A DNA stretch of 64,000 bases from Streptomyces shenzhenensis (lineage in GTDB: Bacteria > Actinomycetota > Actinomycetes > Streptomycetales > Streptomycetaceae). The stretch lies in the NCBI RefSeq assembly GCF_021462265.1, contig NZ_JAJONF010000002.1:186001-250000 (forward strand), given 5' to 3'. Position numbers and translations under genes: made by a program. The notes beneath the pieces are model-generated. The model was given only the letters and a program-made list of their open reading frames with translations, did no database searches and was not told where the DNA came from. Of the stretch, positions 45,427-53,495 are shown piece after piece; position 1 is the first letter of the stretch; each line of letters begins with the position of its first letter.

Positions 45427-46754
45427 GCGCTGATGTCCTTCCCATGGTCGCGAGGGGCCGTGCCGCGCAGTCGGTCCAGCAGGTCGTCGGCCGGGCAGCG
45501 GCCCCGCAGCACGTACCGCTCCCGGTACGTCGCCACGGCGTCCATGACCTCGGGGGTCGCGCCGAGCCTCGGCAGGGCCTCCAGCGCCGCCGTGAAACAG
45601 ACGACGGCGGCCTCGTGCAGCTCCGGGTCGCCGAGCCCGGAGCGGGCCGCGTCGAGCCACAGCGGGTTGTTCGGGGCGGGCCGCGGGCCCGCCCGCTCGG
45701 CCAGCGGTTTCACCGTCCGGTACGCGGTCTCGGCGGCCTCCGGGTCGTCGAACAGCGCCGCTGTCACCGCCAGCGGCACGATCCAGCCGTCGTCGCCGGG
45801 CTGTGCGTCGATCATCCGCAGCTCCAGATGACCGCGCGGCCGGACCGGCGGGAACAGCGTGGTCAGGTGGTACGCCAGGTCCGCGTGGGTGGGCGGCGCC
45901 GCCGACCGGGTCCAGGCCCGGAAGGTCAGGCCCTCGGGAACCTCCCAGGGGCCGCCGTCCCGCCGTATGCACATCACCGGTGCGTCCAGGACGTGCCGGG
46001 CCCAGGCGGTGCGCGGGTCGCCGTCCAGCGGGGGCGCGCCCGCCCGGCCGGCGCCGATCTCCGTCCACACCAGCTGCCGCGTGGAGACCCAGCCGGTGGG
46101 CCGGTGCCCGACCAGCGGGGAGTTGGCGAACGCCGCCACCAGCACCGGGCCCAGCTGGTGGGCCAGCCACCAGCGCCGGGTGTACCCGAGCGGGCCGGGC
46201 TCCTCGTGGCCGGCGTCCAGGCAGACCTGGACGGACGCCGAGGCGCACATCATGTGGCGCCCGGCCGGGCCGGTGCGGTCCAGGCACGTCTCCATCGCGT
46301 CATAGCGCGGCTCGCGCAGGAAGCGGCGGGGTGCGTGCCAGGGATCGTGACCGGCGCCCACGAGCTGGAGGTCCTGATCGGCGAGGACCTTGCGGACGGC
46401 GTCCAGGTCGGCGGAGACGGTGCCGGCGCACTCCGTCAGGGAGGCGGCGGGCGGCGAGCTGAGCTCCAGCTGGCCGCCGGGTTCGACGGTGAGCGTCGAC
46501 CCCAGGGGCACCGTGCGCAGTGCGGCGTAGGCCGCTTCGAGTCGTTCGGATGTCACCGGGAGCTGCGGCTCGCGCAGCTCGTGGACCAGCCATTCCACTT
46601 CGACCCCGAGGGTGCGGGGCGGGCCGGTCTTGAAGCAGATGCCCTTGACCAGGGCCTCCACCTCCGCCTCGGTGACAGCGGTGCGGTCGTCCGAGAAATC
46701 GGTCTGCACCGAGCCGTCGGTACAGTGGCCGCCGCCGGATATCGAGTCGGACAT
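45423..46754 (-). CDS. egtA: Ergothioneine glutamate-cysteine ligase (EgtA)
   Basis: 443 residues from ATG 46754, with GGAGG seven bases upstream. The GCS2 family signatures are seen: GVEVEWLVHELR near the N terminus, MMCASASVQVCLDAG, and RPRGHLELRMIDAQPGDDGW. It makes gamma-glutamylcysteine for EgtB. First gene of the operon; the promoter is in the 46755-46973 gap. No egtE (PLP C-S lyase) gene follows, so the last step must be done by a lyase elsewhere. Confidence 0.92.
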   Translation of the reverse strand: MSDSISGGGHCTDGSVQTDFSDDRTAVTEAEVEALVKGICFKTGPPRTLGVEVEWLVHELREPQLPVTSERLEAAYAALRTVPLGSTLTVEPGGQLELSSPPAASLTECAGTVSADLDAVRKVLADQDLQLVGAGHDPWHAPRRFLREPRYDAMETCLDRTGPAGRHMMCASASVQVCLDAGHEEPGPLGYTRRWWLAHQLGPVLVAAFANSPLVGHRPTGWVSTRQLVWTEIGAGRAGAPPLDGDPRTAWARHVLDAPVMCIRRDGGPWEVPEGLTFRAWTRSAAPPTHADLAYHLTTLFPPVRPRGHLELRMIDAQPGDDGWIVPLAVTAALFDDPEAAETAYRTVKPLAERAGPRPAPNNPLWLDAARSGLGDPELHEAAVVCFTAALEALPRLGATPEVMDAVATYRERYVLRGRCPADDLLDRLRGTAPRDHGKDISA

Positions 46755-46973
46755 GCAGGGATCCTCCTGAGATTCCACCATGCCGCCGCCCCGGCCGTGA
46801 ACGCGTCGGGGACGGCAACGTCCGTTCCACCCAAGACCGTCGCGTCCGTTCGCACAAGGGCACCTCTACGGACGTCCTGGATCGGTAACCCCTCCTTCCT
46901 TGTGCGTTTCCGACCGTTTCAGGCCAAGGAAACTCCGTTGCGCGGCACCACCAGCATCGCCCAGGATGCGTGC

Positions 46974-47036
46974 ATGAGCACGACGGGGGAGGCCGCGCGG
47001 GCCGCGGTCATGGCGTCCACGGGGGTGGCGCCATGA
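46974..47036 (+). CDS. 20-residue leader ORF coupled to the PARG-like gene
   Basis: Starts at ATG 46974 (AGGA eight bases upstream) and ends in ATGA with the next gene's ATG at 47033. It encodes MSTTGEAARAAVMASTGVAP. The peptide is short and unremarkable, so a role in translational coupling or control is more likely than a free protein. GC use is like the neighbours. Could also be chance. Confidence 0.4.
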   Translation: MSTTGEAARAAVMASTGVAP

Positions 47037-47905
47037 GCGCGCGCCTGCGCGGTATCGCCCGGCAGACCGAAGAGATCGTGGCGTCCGGGCGCTACCGCGC
47101 GCCCGACGGCCGCGAGGTCCTGTTGGCGGCCGGCATCGCGGCCGCGCGGGCGGGAACGCGGCTGCACGGCCCGGACCCGGTTCCGGTCCCGTCCGTCCCG
47201 GACCTGGACACCGTCTTCGAGGTCACCGCCGAGAGCAGCCTGGAGGCGGCCCGCCGCCTCGCCGCCGCCCCGGTGGCCGTCCTGAACTTCGCCTCGGCCC
47301 GCAATCCGGGCGGCGGCTATCTGAACGGCGCCCAGGCGCAGGAGGAGGCCCTGTGCCGCGCCTCCGCCCTGTACACGTGCCTGCGCGAGGCGCCCGGGTA
47401 CTACGACCACCACCGAGCCCACCGCGACCCCTTCTACACGGACCGCGTGATCCACTCACCGGCCGTCCCGGTCTTCCGCGACGACCGCGGCGCGCTGCTC
47501 GCCGAGCCCTGGCGGGCGGGGTTCCTGACCGCCGCCGCGCCCAACGCGGGCGTGATCCGCCGTACGGCCCCGGAGCGGGCCGGTGAACTGCCGGACGCCC
47601 TCGCCGTACGCGCCGAACGGGTCCTGGAGGTGGCCGCCGCGCACGGCTACCGGCGGCTGGTTCTCGGCGCCTGGGGCTGCGGGGTGTTCCAGAACGACCC
47701 CGCGCAGGTGGCGGGCGCCTTCCGGGAACTCCTGGGCCCCGGCGGACGGTTCGCACGAACCTTCGAACACGTGGTGTTCGGCGTCCTCGACCGCACGCCG
47801 GGTTCCGTGGTCCGGGCCGCCTTCGGCGAGACGTTCCGGACCGTGGGCGTCCAGGGAGTCAGTTCCAGCCGTAACGCTCCTGCAGCCGGTGGCGTACGAG
47901 GTTGA
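47033..47905 (+). CDS. Bacterial-type poly(ADP-ribose) glycohydrolase-like protein (TIGR02452)
   Basis: 290 residues. Opens with RLRGIARQTEEIVASGRY. The PARG signature GGG-x-QEE is present as NPGGGYLNGAQAQEEALCR, with the catalytic glutamates in QEE. It continues with a macrodomain-like core (VLGAWGCGVFQNDP). Bacterial PARGs remove ADP-ribose from targets; the natural substrates in Streptomyces are not established. The 3' end overlaps the convergent PemK/MazF-type toxin gene by 47 bp. Confidence 0.88.
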   Translation: MSARLRGIARQTEEIVASGRYRAPDGREVLLAAGIAAARAGTRLHGPDPVPVPSVPDLDTVFEVTAESSLEAARRLAAAPVAVLNFASARNPGGGYLNGAQAQEEALCRASALYTCLREAPGYYDHHRAHRDPFYTDRVIHSPAVPVFRDDRGALLAEPWRAGFLTAAAPNAGVIRRTAPERAGELPDALAVRAERVLEVAAAHGYRRLVLGAWGCGVFQNDPAQVAGAFRELLGPGGRFARTFEHVVFGVLDRTPGSVVRAAFGETFRTVGVQGVSSSRNAPAAGGVRG

Positions 47906-48308
47906 AGCGGCCCCGGTCGAGGGCGCAGGCCTCGCGGCGCATGCCGTCCTCGTGCAGGCGCAGGACGCGGTCCACGTTCACCCAGGAGTCGCGGCCGGTG
48001 CGGTCCCAGGGGCCGCCGCCTATCGCCACCCACTCACGGTCGTTGTCGTGCCGCTTGCTGGACAACTGGACGGCGAGCAGGGTGCCGGCCGGCTCCCTGG
48101 CGACGACCAGTACCGGCCGGTCCTTGCCCCGCCCGTCGTTCTCCTCGAAGGGCACCCAGGTCCAGACGATCTCACCGGGGTCGGGGTCGCCGTCGTGGGC
48201 GGGGGAGTACTCGGTTCGCACCTTGCCGACCTCGTGCGGGTCGGCCTCGGCGGTCGCGGTGGGGCCGTACCGGCCGGGGATGCTCTCGTCGTCGATAAAC
48301 GCAGTCAC
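47859..48308 (-). CDS. PemK/MazF-family toxin-like protein
   Basis: 149 residues. An N-terminal acidic region of about 45 residues precedes the PemK/MazF fold: GEIVWTWVPFEENDGRGKDRPVLVV, with the GRGKDRPVLVVA strand-loop typical of the family, then LLAVQLSSKRHD and the C-terminal SWVNVDRVLRL. Family members are ribosome-independent endoribonucleases, but the conserved substrate residues could not be checked individually. No antitoxin gene is adjacent, so it may be a non-toxic relative. Overlaps the PARG-like gene's end by 47 bp. Confidence 0.8.
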   Translation of the reverse strand: MTAFIDDESIPGRYGPTATAEADPHEVGKVRTEYSPAHDGDPDPGEIVWTWVPFEENDGRGKDRPVLVVAREPAGTLLAVQLSSKRHDNDREWVAIGGGPWDRTGRDSWVNVDRVLRLHEDGMRREACALDRGRFNLVRHRLQERYGWN

Positions 48309-48327
48309 GAGGGCACCCTAAGGGGCC

Positions 48328-49128
48328 TCAGCCTGCGACGTCAGGCCGGGTGCCGGTGCGGTGCAGCTCCGCCTCGATCAACTCGGCGGTGACGTCGGGG
48401 CGTTCGATGTGCGGAAGGTGACCGGCCCCGGGGATCGGCTCGAACCGGCCCTGCGGGAAGGCCTTCGCGTAGGCCGCGCCGTACGCGGGCGTGACGATCC
48501 GGTCGCTCTCGCCCCAGATCACCAGCGCGGGCTGCCGCACCCGCCCGAGCCGGGGCAACAGCTTCGGGTCGGTCATCCGGCCGCCGTCGGTGAGCAGCCG
48601 CATGGTCGCCATGTTGGCCTGGCGGCGGGCGAGTTCGGCGGCGGTCAGGGTGGCCGGGTCGACGTAGAAGCGGTCCGGGTCGTGCCAGGAGTGCTCGGCC
48701 GCGGCGCGCGGGTCCAGCGCGAAGAAGTCGGTGACCGGTTCGCCCTCGATGTCCGCGCCGACCGCGTTGACCAGGACCAGGCCGGTGATCAGCCCCGCCG
48801 TGTCGCGTACGGCCATCTCGGCGGCGAGCTGGCCGCCGAGCGAGGAGCCGATGACCAGGACGTCGCTCCACTCACTGTCCTGGAGCAGGTGGAGGTACGC
48901 GACGGCGAGATCGTCGACGCTCGTCAGCCACTCGGGGCGGGGCGTGCCGTCCCAGCCGGGGTGGACCGGGGCGATGGTGTGGGCCGACTCGGCCAGGCGG
49001 GCGGCGAGTCCGGCGACCGTCGCGGGCCCGCCGCCGCCGTGCAGGATGAGCACCGGGCGGCCGGAACCGGCCTCGGTCAGTGAGAGGGGAAGGTCGGGAT
49101 ACACGTGGGCGATGCGGTTCGTCGTCAT
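48328..49128 (-). CDS. Alpha/beta hydrolase
   Basis: 266 residues from ATG 49128 (MTTNRIAHV); an in-frame start nine bases upstream is possible. HGGGGPATV carries the oxyanion-loop HG, VIGSSLGG the nucleophile Ser elbow, WGESDRIVTP the acid residue, and GAGHLPHIERP the catalytic His. Substrate unknown. Divergent from a MarR regulator with a 28-bp dyad operator between them, which suggests it acts on the compound the regulator senses. Confidence 0.87.
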   Translation of the reverse strand: MTTNRIAHVYPDLPLSLTEAGSGRPVLILHGGGGPATVAGLAARLAESAHTIAPVHPGWDGTPRPEWLTSVDDLAVAYLHLLQDSEWSDVLVIGSSLGGQLAAEMAVRDTAGLITGLVLVNAVGADIEGEPVTDFFALDPRAAAEHSWHDPDRFYVDPATLTAAELARRQANMATMRLLTDGGRMTDPKLLPRLGRVRQPALVIWGESDRIVTPAYGAAYAKAFPQGRFEPIPGAGHLPHIERPDVTAELIEAELHRTGTRPDVAG

Positions 49129-49142
49129 GCCGCCCAACCTAA

Positions 49143-49170
49143 CTAAGGATGTTTATTTAAACAAGCTTAG
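49143..49170. promoter_or_regulatory. Bipartite MarR operator
   Basis: Nested dyad CTAAG-N3-GTTTA-TT-TAAAC-N3-CTTAG, every pair matching. AT-rich, unlike its surroundings. It sits 15 bp upstream of the hydrolase start and 21 bp before the MarR ATG, so binding would repress both. Binding is inferred from symmetry and position. Confidence 0.8.
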
Positions 49171-49190
49171 TCATCGGTTACAGTGGAGCC

Positions 49191-49604
49191 ATGCACGATG
49201 ACCTGCAAGTTCTCGGAAGAGCGGTGAAACAGGCCCAGTACCGGCAGCACCGGGCGATGGACAGCGCGCTCGCGGCCGTCGGCACCACCCTCGCGCAGTG
49301 GGACGCGCTGCGCGCCATCGACCGGTCGCCGGGCGCCTCGGCGCGCGAGCTGGCCGCGGCCACCTTCCAGAGCGAGCAGGCCTTCGGCACGCTGGTGGGC
49401 CGGCTGGTCGCGCAGGGCCTGGTGGAACGGCAGCCGGGCCATGGGCGACGGATCCGGCACCACCTCACCCCCGACGGCAAGCGGACGCTGGCGGCCGGGC
49501 ACGGTGTGGCCGGCGAGGTGCTGGCCGACTGCTTCGCCGGCCTGTCGGCGGCGGAACGGGCGACGCTGCTGGAGCTGCTGCAGCGGCTCAACGCGCAGGG
49601 GTGA
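49191..49604 (+). CDS. MarR-family transcriptional regulator
   Basis: 137 residues from ATG 49191; a ribosome-binding region (GTGGAG) lies just upstream. The winged helix-turn-helix has RELAAATFQSEQAFGTLVGRL and a wing at RQPGHGRRIRHHLTPDG. It is divergent from a hydrolase gene with the dyad operator between them, so it likely represses both until a ligand binds. Second such MarR/hydrolase pair in the window (the first is at 10961-12323); their operators differ completely. Confidence 0.9.
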   Translation: MHDDLQVLGRAVKQAQYRQHRAMDSALAAVGTTLAQWDALRAIDRSPGASARELAAATFQSEQAFGTLVGRLVAQGLVERQPGHGRRIRHHLTPDGKRTLAAGHGVAGEVLADCFAGLSAAERATLLELLQRLNAQG

Positions 49605-49613
49605 CCAGGGGAA

Positions 49614-49636
49614 TGCCCCCGGCACGGCCGGGGGCA
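49614..49636. terminator. Bidirectional terminator between MarR and flotillin genes
   Basis: Perfect ten-base stem TGCCCCCGGC-ACG-GCCGGGGGCA starting ten bases after the MarR stop. It could end transcripts from both sides. Confidence 0.75.
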
Positions 49637-49701
49637 CCCCTGTCCCTCGCTCGTTCTTCGCTCGTCTCCTCGGTCGTTCCCTCCCCGGCGGCTCTCGGCT
49701 G

Positions 49702-51195
49702 CTACTCGGCGTCCTGCTCCACCGGCACCTTCTGCGACTTCGCGCCCGCCGTGCCCCCGTGGAGGACCGGCGAAGTCGCGGCCGGGGGCTGCCCGTTCTG
49801 GTTCATCGACGCGAGGAGCTGGCGGGCGAGACCGAGCCCCGTGCCGCCCATCGTCAGCGCCTTGGCGAACAACTCGGCCATGCCGTCGGCGCCGTTGAGC
49901 AGCACCATGTTGTCGACGTTGCCGAAGGCGGAGGCGCCGGCCTTGACGATCTCCGGCCAGTTCTCGGCGAGTTGCTGGGCGACCACCGCCTCCTGGTTCT
50001 CCGCGAGGGCCGCGGCGCGCGCCTTGATCGCCTCCGCCTCCGCGAGACCCTTGGCCCGGACCGCCTCGGCGTCCGCCAGCCCCCTGGCCTGCGCGGCGGC
50101 CGCCTCGGCCTCACCGGTGGCCCGGGTCGCCGCCGCGCCGGCCGCGCCCCGGGACTTGGTCGCCTCGGCGTCGGCACCCGCGGCCGCCTTGACCCGGGTC
50201 GCCTCGGCCGCGGCCGCCAGCTCCGTCTCCTTCGCCTTGGCCTGGGCCGCCGAGATACGCGCGTCACGCTCGGCCTCGGCCAGCGTCCGCTTCTCGTAGG
50301 CCTTGGCGTCGGCCGGCTTGCGGACGTCCGCCTGGAGTTGCTGCTCGCGCCGGTGCGCCTCCAACTCGGCGACCCGCGTCTCCTGGACCACGACCTCCTG
50401 CCGGGCGGCCGCGTCGGCGAGCGGACCGGCCTGACGGGCCTGGGCCGCCGCCTTGTCCCGCTCGGCCTGGTAGCCGGCCTGGAGGATCTCGCTGTCCCGG
50501 GTGGCCTCCGCCATCCGGGCGAACGACTGCTGCTCCGCCTCGGTGGCGAGACGGTTCGCCTCCGCCTGCGCGATCCGCGCGTCGCGCTGGACGGCGGCCG
50601 CGTGCGGCATCGCCAGGTTCTGGATGTACCCGGTCGGGTCCTCGATCTCATGGATCTGCAGGGAGTCCACGATGAGCCCCAGCTTCTCCATCTCCGTGCC
50701 GCAGGCGGCCCGGGTCTGCCCGGTGAGTTTGTCCCGGTCGCGGATCATGTCCTCGACCGTCAACCCGCCCACGATGGACCGCAGATGACCCGCGAACACG
50801 TTGTGCACCCGCTCGGACATCATCTTCTGCTGGTCCAGGAAGCGGCGGGCCGCGTTGGCGATCGACACGAAGTCGTCGCCCACCTTGAAGATGACCACCC
50901 CCCGCACCTTCAGCGGAATGCCCTGCTGGGTCACGCAGTCCACCGACAACTCGGTCTCGTTCAGGTCGAGGGAGAGCTTGCGCACCGCCTGCACGCCCGG
51001 CAGCACCAGCGTGCCGCGCCCCGTGACGATGCGGAACCCCATGCCTTCCTCAAGACCCTCGGTCCGATGATTCGAACCGGAGATGACGAGCGCCTCGTTC
51101 GGCTCGGCGACCCGCCACATCATCTTGAACACACCGATCAACACGAGAACGGCGAGAACCGCCGCCCCCGCGACGACGCCGACGACCATCGGCAT
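49702..51195 (-). CDS. Flotillin-like SPFH/band 7 protein
   Basis: 497 residues from ATG 51195 behind a purine-rich AAAGGGGGG. One N-terminal membrane helix (VVGVVAGAAVLAVLVLIGVF), the SPFH domain (about 30-205; VLPGVQAVRKLSLDLNETEL, SIVGGLTVEDMI) and a long Ala/Glu/Lys-rich coiled coil (about 215-420) with repeated AEA units typical of flotillins. It organises membrane microdomains. Preceded on the same strand by a small NfeD-like gene, the common partner of bacterial flotillins. Confidence 0.9.
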   Translation of the reverse strand: MPMVVGVVAGAAVLAVLVLIGVFKMMWRVAEPNEALVISGSNHRTEGLEEGMGFRIVTGRGTLVLPGVQAVRKLSLDLNETELSVDCVTQQGIPLKVRGVVIFKVGDDFVSIANAARRFLDQQKMMSERVHNVFAGHLRSIVGGLTVEDMIRDRDKLTGQTRAACGTEMEKLGLIVDSLQIHEIEDPTGYIQNLAMPHAAAVQRDARIAQAEANRLATEAEQQSFARMAEATRDSEILQAGYQAERDKAAAQARQAGPLADAAARQEVVVQETRVAELEAHRREQQLQADVRKPADAKAYEKRTLAEAERDARISAAQAKAKETELAAAAEATRVKAAAGADAEATKSRGAAGAAATRATGEAEAAAAQARGLADAEAVRAKGLAEAEAIKARAAALAENQEAVVAQQLAENWPEIVKAGASAFGNVDNMVLLNGADGMAELFAKALTMGGTGLGLARQLLASMNQNGQPPAATSPVLHGGTAGAKSQKVPVEQDAE

Positions 51196-51329
51196 ACGCC
51201 CCCCTTTGCATGGTGCCCTTTCGGCACCGAACGAAGGGAGTGTGCGCCCGCGTGAGCGCCGGGTGAAGACGCCTGCGATTCCTTGTTGCAATCTTGACGC
51301 ATACCCCCCTCACCTGGGGGTTCGCCCGC

Positions 51330-51548
51330 TCAACTGTCGTAGGCGGGAGTGACGTAGACGGTCCGCGGCGGCAGGTACTCGACCACCATCACGACCGTGC
51401 CCCGCTCGAACCGCCCGGTGCCGTCGGCGGCGTACGCGAGGAAGTGCTCGGCACCGCCGCGGACCCGGACGATGACCTCGCCGACGAGCCCGGGCCCGAC
51501 CGTTCCGGTGACCCGTCCCATGAGCCCGACCATCGACGCATCGTCCAT
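51330..51548 (-). CDS. Small NfeD-like OB-fold protein
   Basis: 72 residues. It is mostly beta: LMGRVTGTVGPGLVGEVIVRV, then FLAYAADG and RFERGTVVMVVEYLPPRTVYV. This strand pattern with G-x-V-x-P and ERGTxVxVV resembles the C-terminal soluble domain of NfeD/YuaF proteins, but without the membrane helices. It lies 134 bp upstream of the flotillin gene on the same strand, as NfeD-type genes usually do, so a partnership is likely. Fold assignment is by pattern, not by alignment. Confidence 0.65.
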   Translation of the reverse strand: MDDASMVGLMGRVTGTVGPGLVGEVIVRVRGGAEHFLAYAADGTGRFERGTVVMVVEYLPPRTVYVTPAYDS

Positions 51549-52013
51549 GGTCAGAGGGTACGGTCAGGTCAAGCGAGAGGAAAGCCGCCTGCGCCCCGGC
51601 GGCCGACTCGCGGCCCAAGGCGTCCGCTTCGGTGAGGGCTGCAGTGGCGCGCGATCCGGGAGGCGTTGGGGGAGCCCTGGGCGGCCTCGACCCGCGCGAG
51701 ACATGCCTCGACCAGTGACGGGATGTCATGTCGCCTTCGGCCAGGGCCCGTACGGACTCGGCAGGGCTCGCGGGAACGGTCGTACGGCGTGCGGGGACCC
51801 ACTTCGGGGCACGGCGTTCACCGGAGCGTGCCGTCCGCCGGGCACGGCACCGGACAGGTTTCGCACAGCCGGCGTCCAGCCGGGCCCCAGTCCCGCTCAA
51901 ACCATTGACGTGAACCTGCCGCGACTTCTACTTTCTGCACGACTTCTCGAACTCAGTTCGAAATACCGGACGCACCGTCATGTCCGCGTCTGCACGAGCC
52001 CCGGAGAGCCGCC
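51549..52013. other. Intergenic region, possible gene remnant
   Basis: 465 bp between divergent genes. On the minus strand a helical coding-like stretch (DIPSLVEACLARVEAAQG) in one frame is followed in another by TAALTEADALGRE, as if a frameshift had split a former gene. No intact gene or ribosome-binding site is evident. The right part (51910-52013) carries the leader of the GH43 gene. Confidence 0.35.
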
Positions 52014-53402
52014 GTGACCACACATCCCCCCGCCCCGTCCCGTCGCACCCTGCTGCGCGCACTGGCAGCCCTGCCCGTGACGGCCCTGGCCCTGGGCGAA
52101 CTGCCCGGCCTGCTCGGCGCGGCCGAGGCCGCCGCCCCCGCCGGCGGCTACGCCACCCGCTACACCATCGTGCCGTTCCTCAACAGCGACGACGGCACGG
52201 TGAACGTCTACCAGTCCGACGACGCCACGGACTTCCGGCTCCTGCAGTCCTCGGCCTACACCCCGCCCGCCAACCGCATCCGCGACGCGAGCGTCTTCAA
52301 GCACACGGACGGCTACTACTACATCACCTACACCACCCACACCTGGCAGGACCCGAGCCCCACCATCGGCTTCGCCCGCAGCGCCGACCGGGTCAACTGG
52401 ACCTTCCTGTACGACTACCCGGTCCCGATCGCGAACCTCTCCCGCGCCTGGGCGCCGGAGTGGTTCGTGGACAGCGACGCCGGCGTCAACGTGATCGTGT
52501 CCTGCTCGACGACGGACGACGAGTGGATCTTCACCCCGTACGTCCTGACCGCGACCGACTCGGCCCTCACGGCGTGGACAGCGCCGGCCGCCCTGTCCGG
52601 CATCGGCTCGAACCACATCGACACGTACATCGTGAAGGCCGGCTCGACTTACCACGCGTTCACGAAGAACGAGACGGCGAAGTACATCGAGTACGCCACG
52701 GCCACCAGCCTCAAGGGCCCCTACACGATCTCCAGGACCGGCGACTGGGCGGGCTGGGGCAGCTACCGCGAGGGCCCCTGCGTGATCCAGCTCGACAACG
52801 GCGGCTGGCGGATCTTCTTCGACGGCTACGGCGACGGCAACTACTACTACAGCGACAGCTACGACACGTTCGCCACCTGGACCGCCCCCACGGCCCTGCC
52901 CACCCTCTCCGGCACGGCCCGCCACTTCACGGTCATCAAGGAGACGGTGACCGGCGGCGCGTCCCTGACCAAGAACGCGACCCGCTCCTTCCGGTCGGTC
53001 AACTACCCGACGAGGTACTGGCAGGAGGTGTCCTCTCTCCTTGACCTCCCCGTGGTGACCGGCTCCAGCGCCACCGCCGACAAGCAGGCGGCCACCTTCA
53101 CGGTGGTCGCGGGCCTGGCCGACGCGGGCGGCTGCTCCTTCCGCGACGCCGACGGCAACTACCTGCGCCACTACGACTTCCGGGGGCGCTTCGACGCGAA
53201 CGACGGCACGACGGCCTTCGCCGAGGACGCCACCTTCATCGCCCGCACAGGCACGGCCACCGGCTCGGTCCGCTTCGAGTCGTACAACTACCCCGGTCAC
53301 TACCTGCGCCACTACAACTACCAACTCCGCGTGGACATCTCGGACGGCACCGACCTGTTCCGGCAGGACAGCTCGTTCCTTCCGGTGACGTCCTGGGCCT
53401 GA
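52014..53402 (+). CDS. Secreted GH43-like glycosidase with AbfB carbohydrate-binding domain
   Basis: 462 residues from GTG 52014 behind GGAGAG. Twin-arginine signal (PSRRTLLRALAALPVTALALG). A five-bladed beta-propeller (about 45-310) has NRIRDASVF with a candidate catalytic Asp, AWAPEW, and YREGPCVIQL with a candidate catalytic Glu. A C-terminal beta-trefoil AbfB domain (about 325-460) has three repeats such as SVNYPTRYW, GNYLRHYDF and NYPGHYLRHYNY, which bind arabinofuranose. It likely acts on arabinose-containing plant polysaccharide outside the cell. Subfamily and exact substrate not determined. Confidence 0.88.
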   Translation: MTTHPPAPSRRTLLRALAALPVTALALGELPGLLGAAEAAAPAGGYATRYTIVPFLNSDDGTVNVYQSDDATDFRLLQSSAYTPPANRIRDASVFKHTDGYYYITYTTHTWQDPSPTIGFARSADRVNWTFLYDYPVPIANLSRAWAPEWFVDSDAGVNVIVSCSTTDDEWIFTPYVLTATDSALTAWTAPAALSGIGSNHIDTYIVKAGSTYHAFTKNETAKYIEYATATSLKGPYTISRTGDWAGWGSYREGPCVIQLDNGGWRIFFDGYGDGNYYYSDSYDTFATWTAPTALPTLSGTARHFTVIKETVTGGASLTKNATRSFRSVNYPTRYWQEVSSLLDLPVVTGSSATADKQAATFTVVAGLADAGGCSFRDADGNYLRHYDFRGRFDANDGTTAFAEDATFIARTGTATGSVRFESYNYPGHYLRHYNYQLRVDISDGTDLFRQDSSFLPVTSWA

Positions 53403-53443
53403 CCTGCACCGCTGCTGACCTGCGCGGATGGTCCGGAGCGGGG

Positions 53444-53471
53444 CCCGGCGAGGACCAGAGCACTCGCCGGG
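53444..53471. terminator. Bidirectional terminator between GH43 and P-ATPase genes
   Basis: Perfect nine-base stem CCCGGCGAG/CTCGCCGGG with a ten-base loop, between convergent genes. Confidence 0.75.
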
Positions 53472-53495
53472 TCTCGGCGCCGAGGCGTGGTGCGG

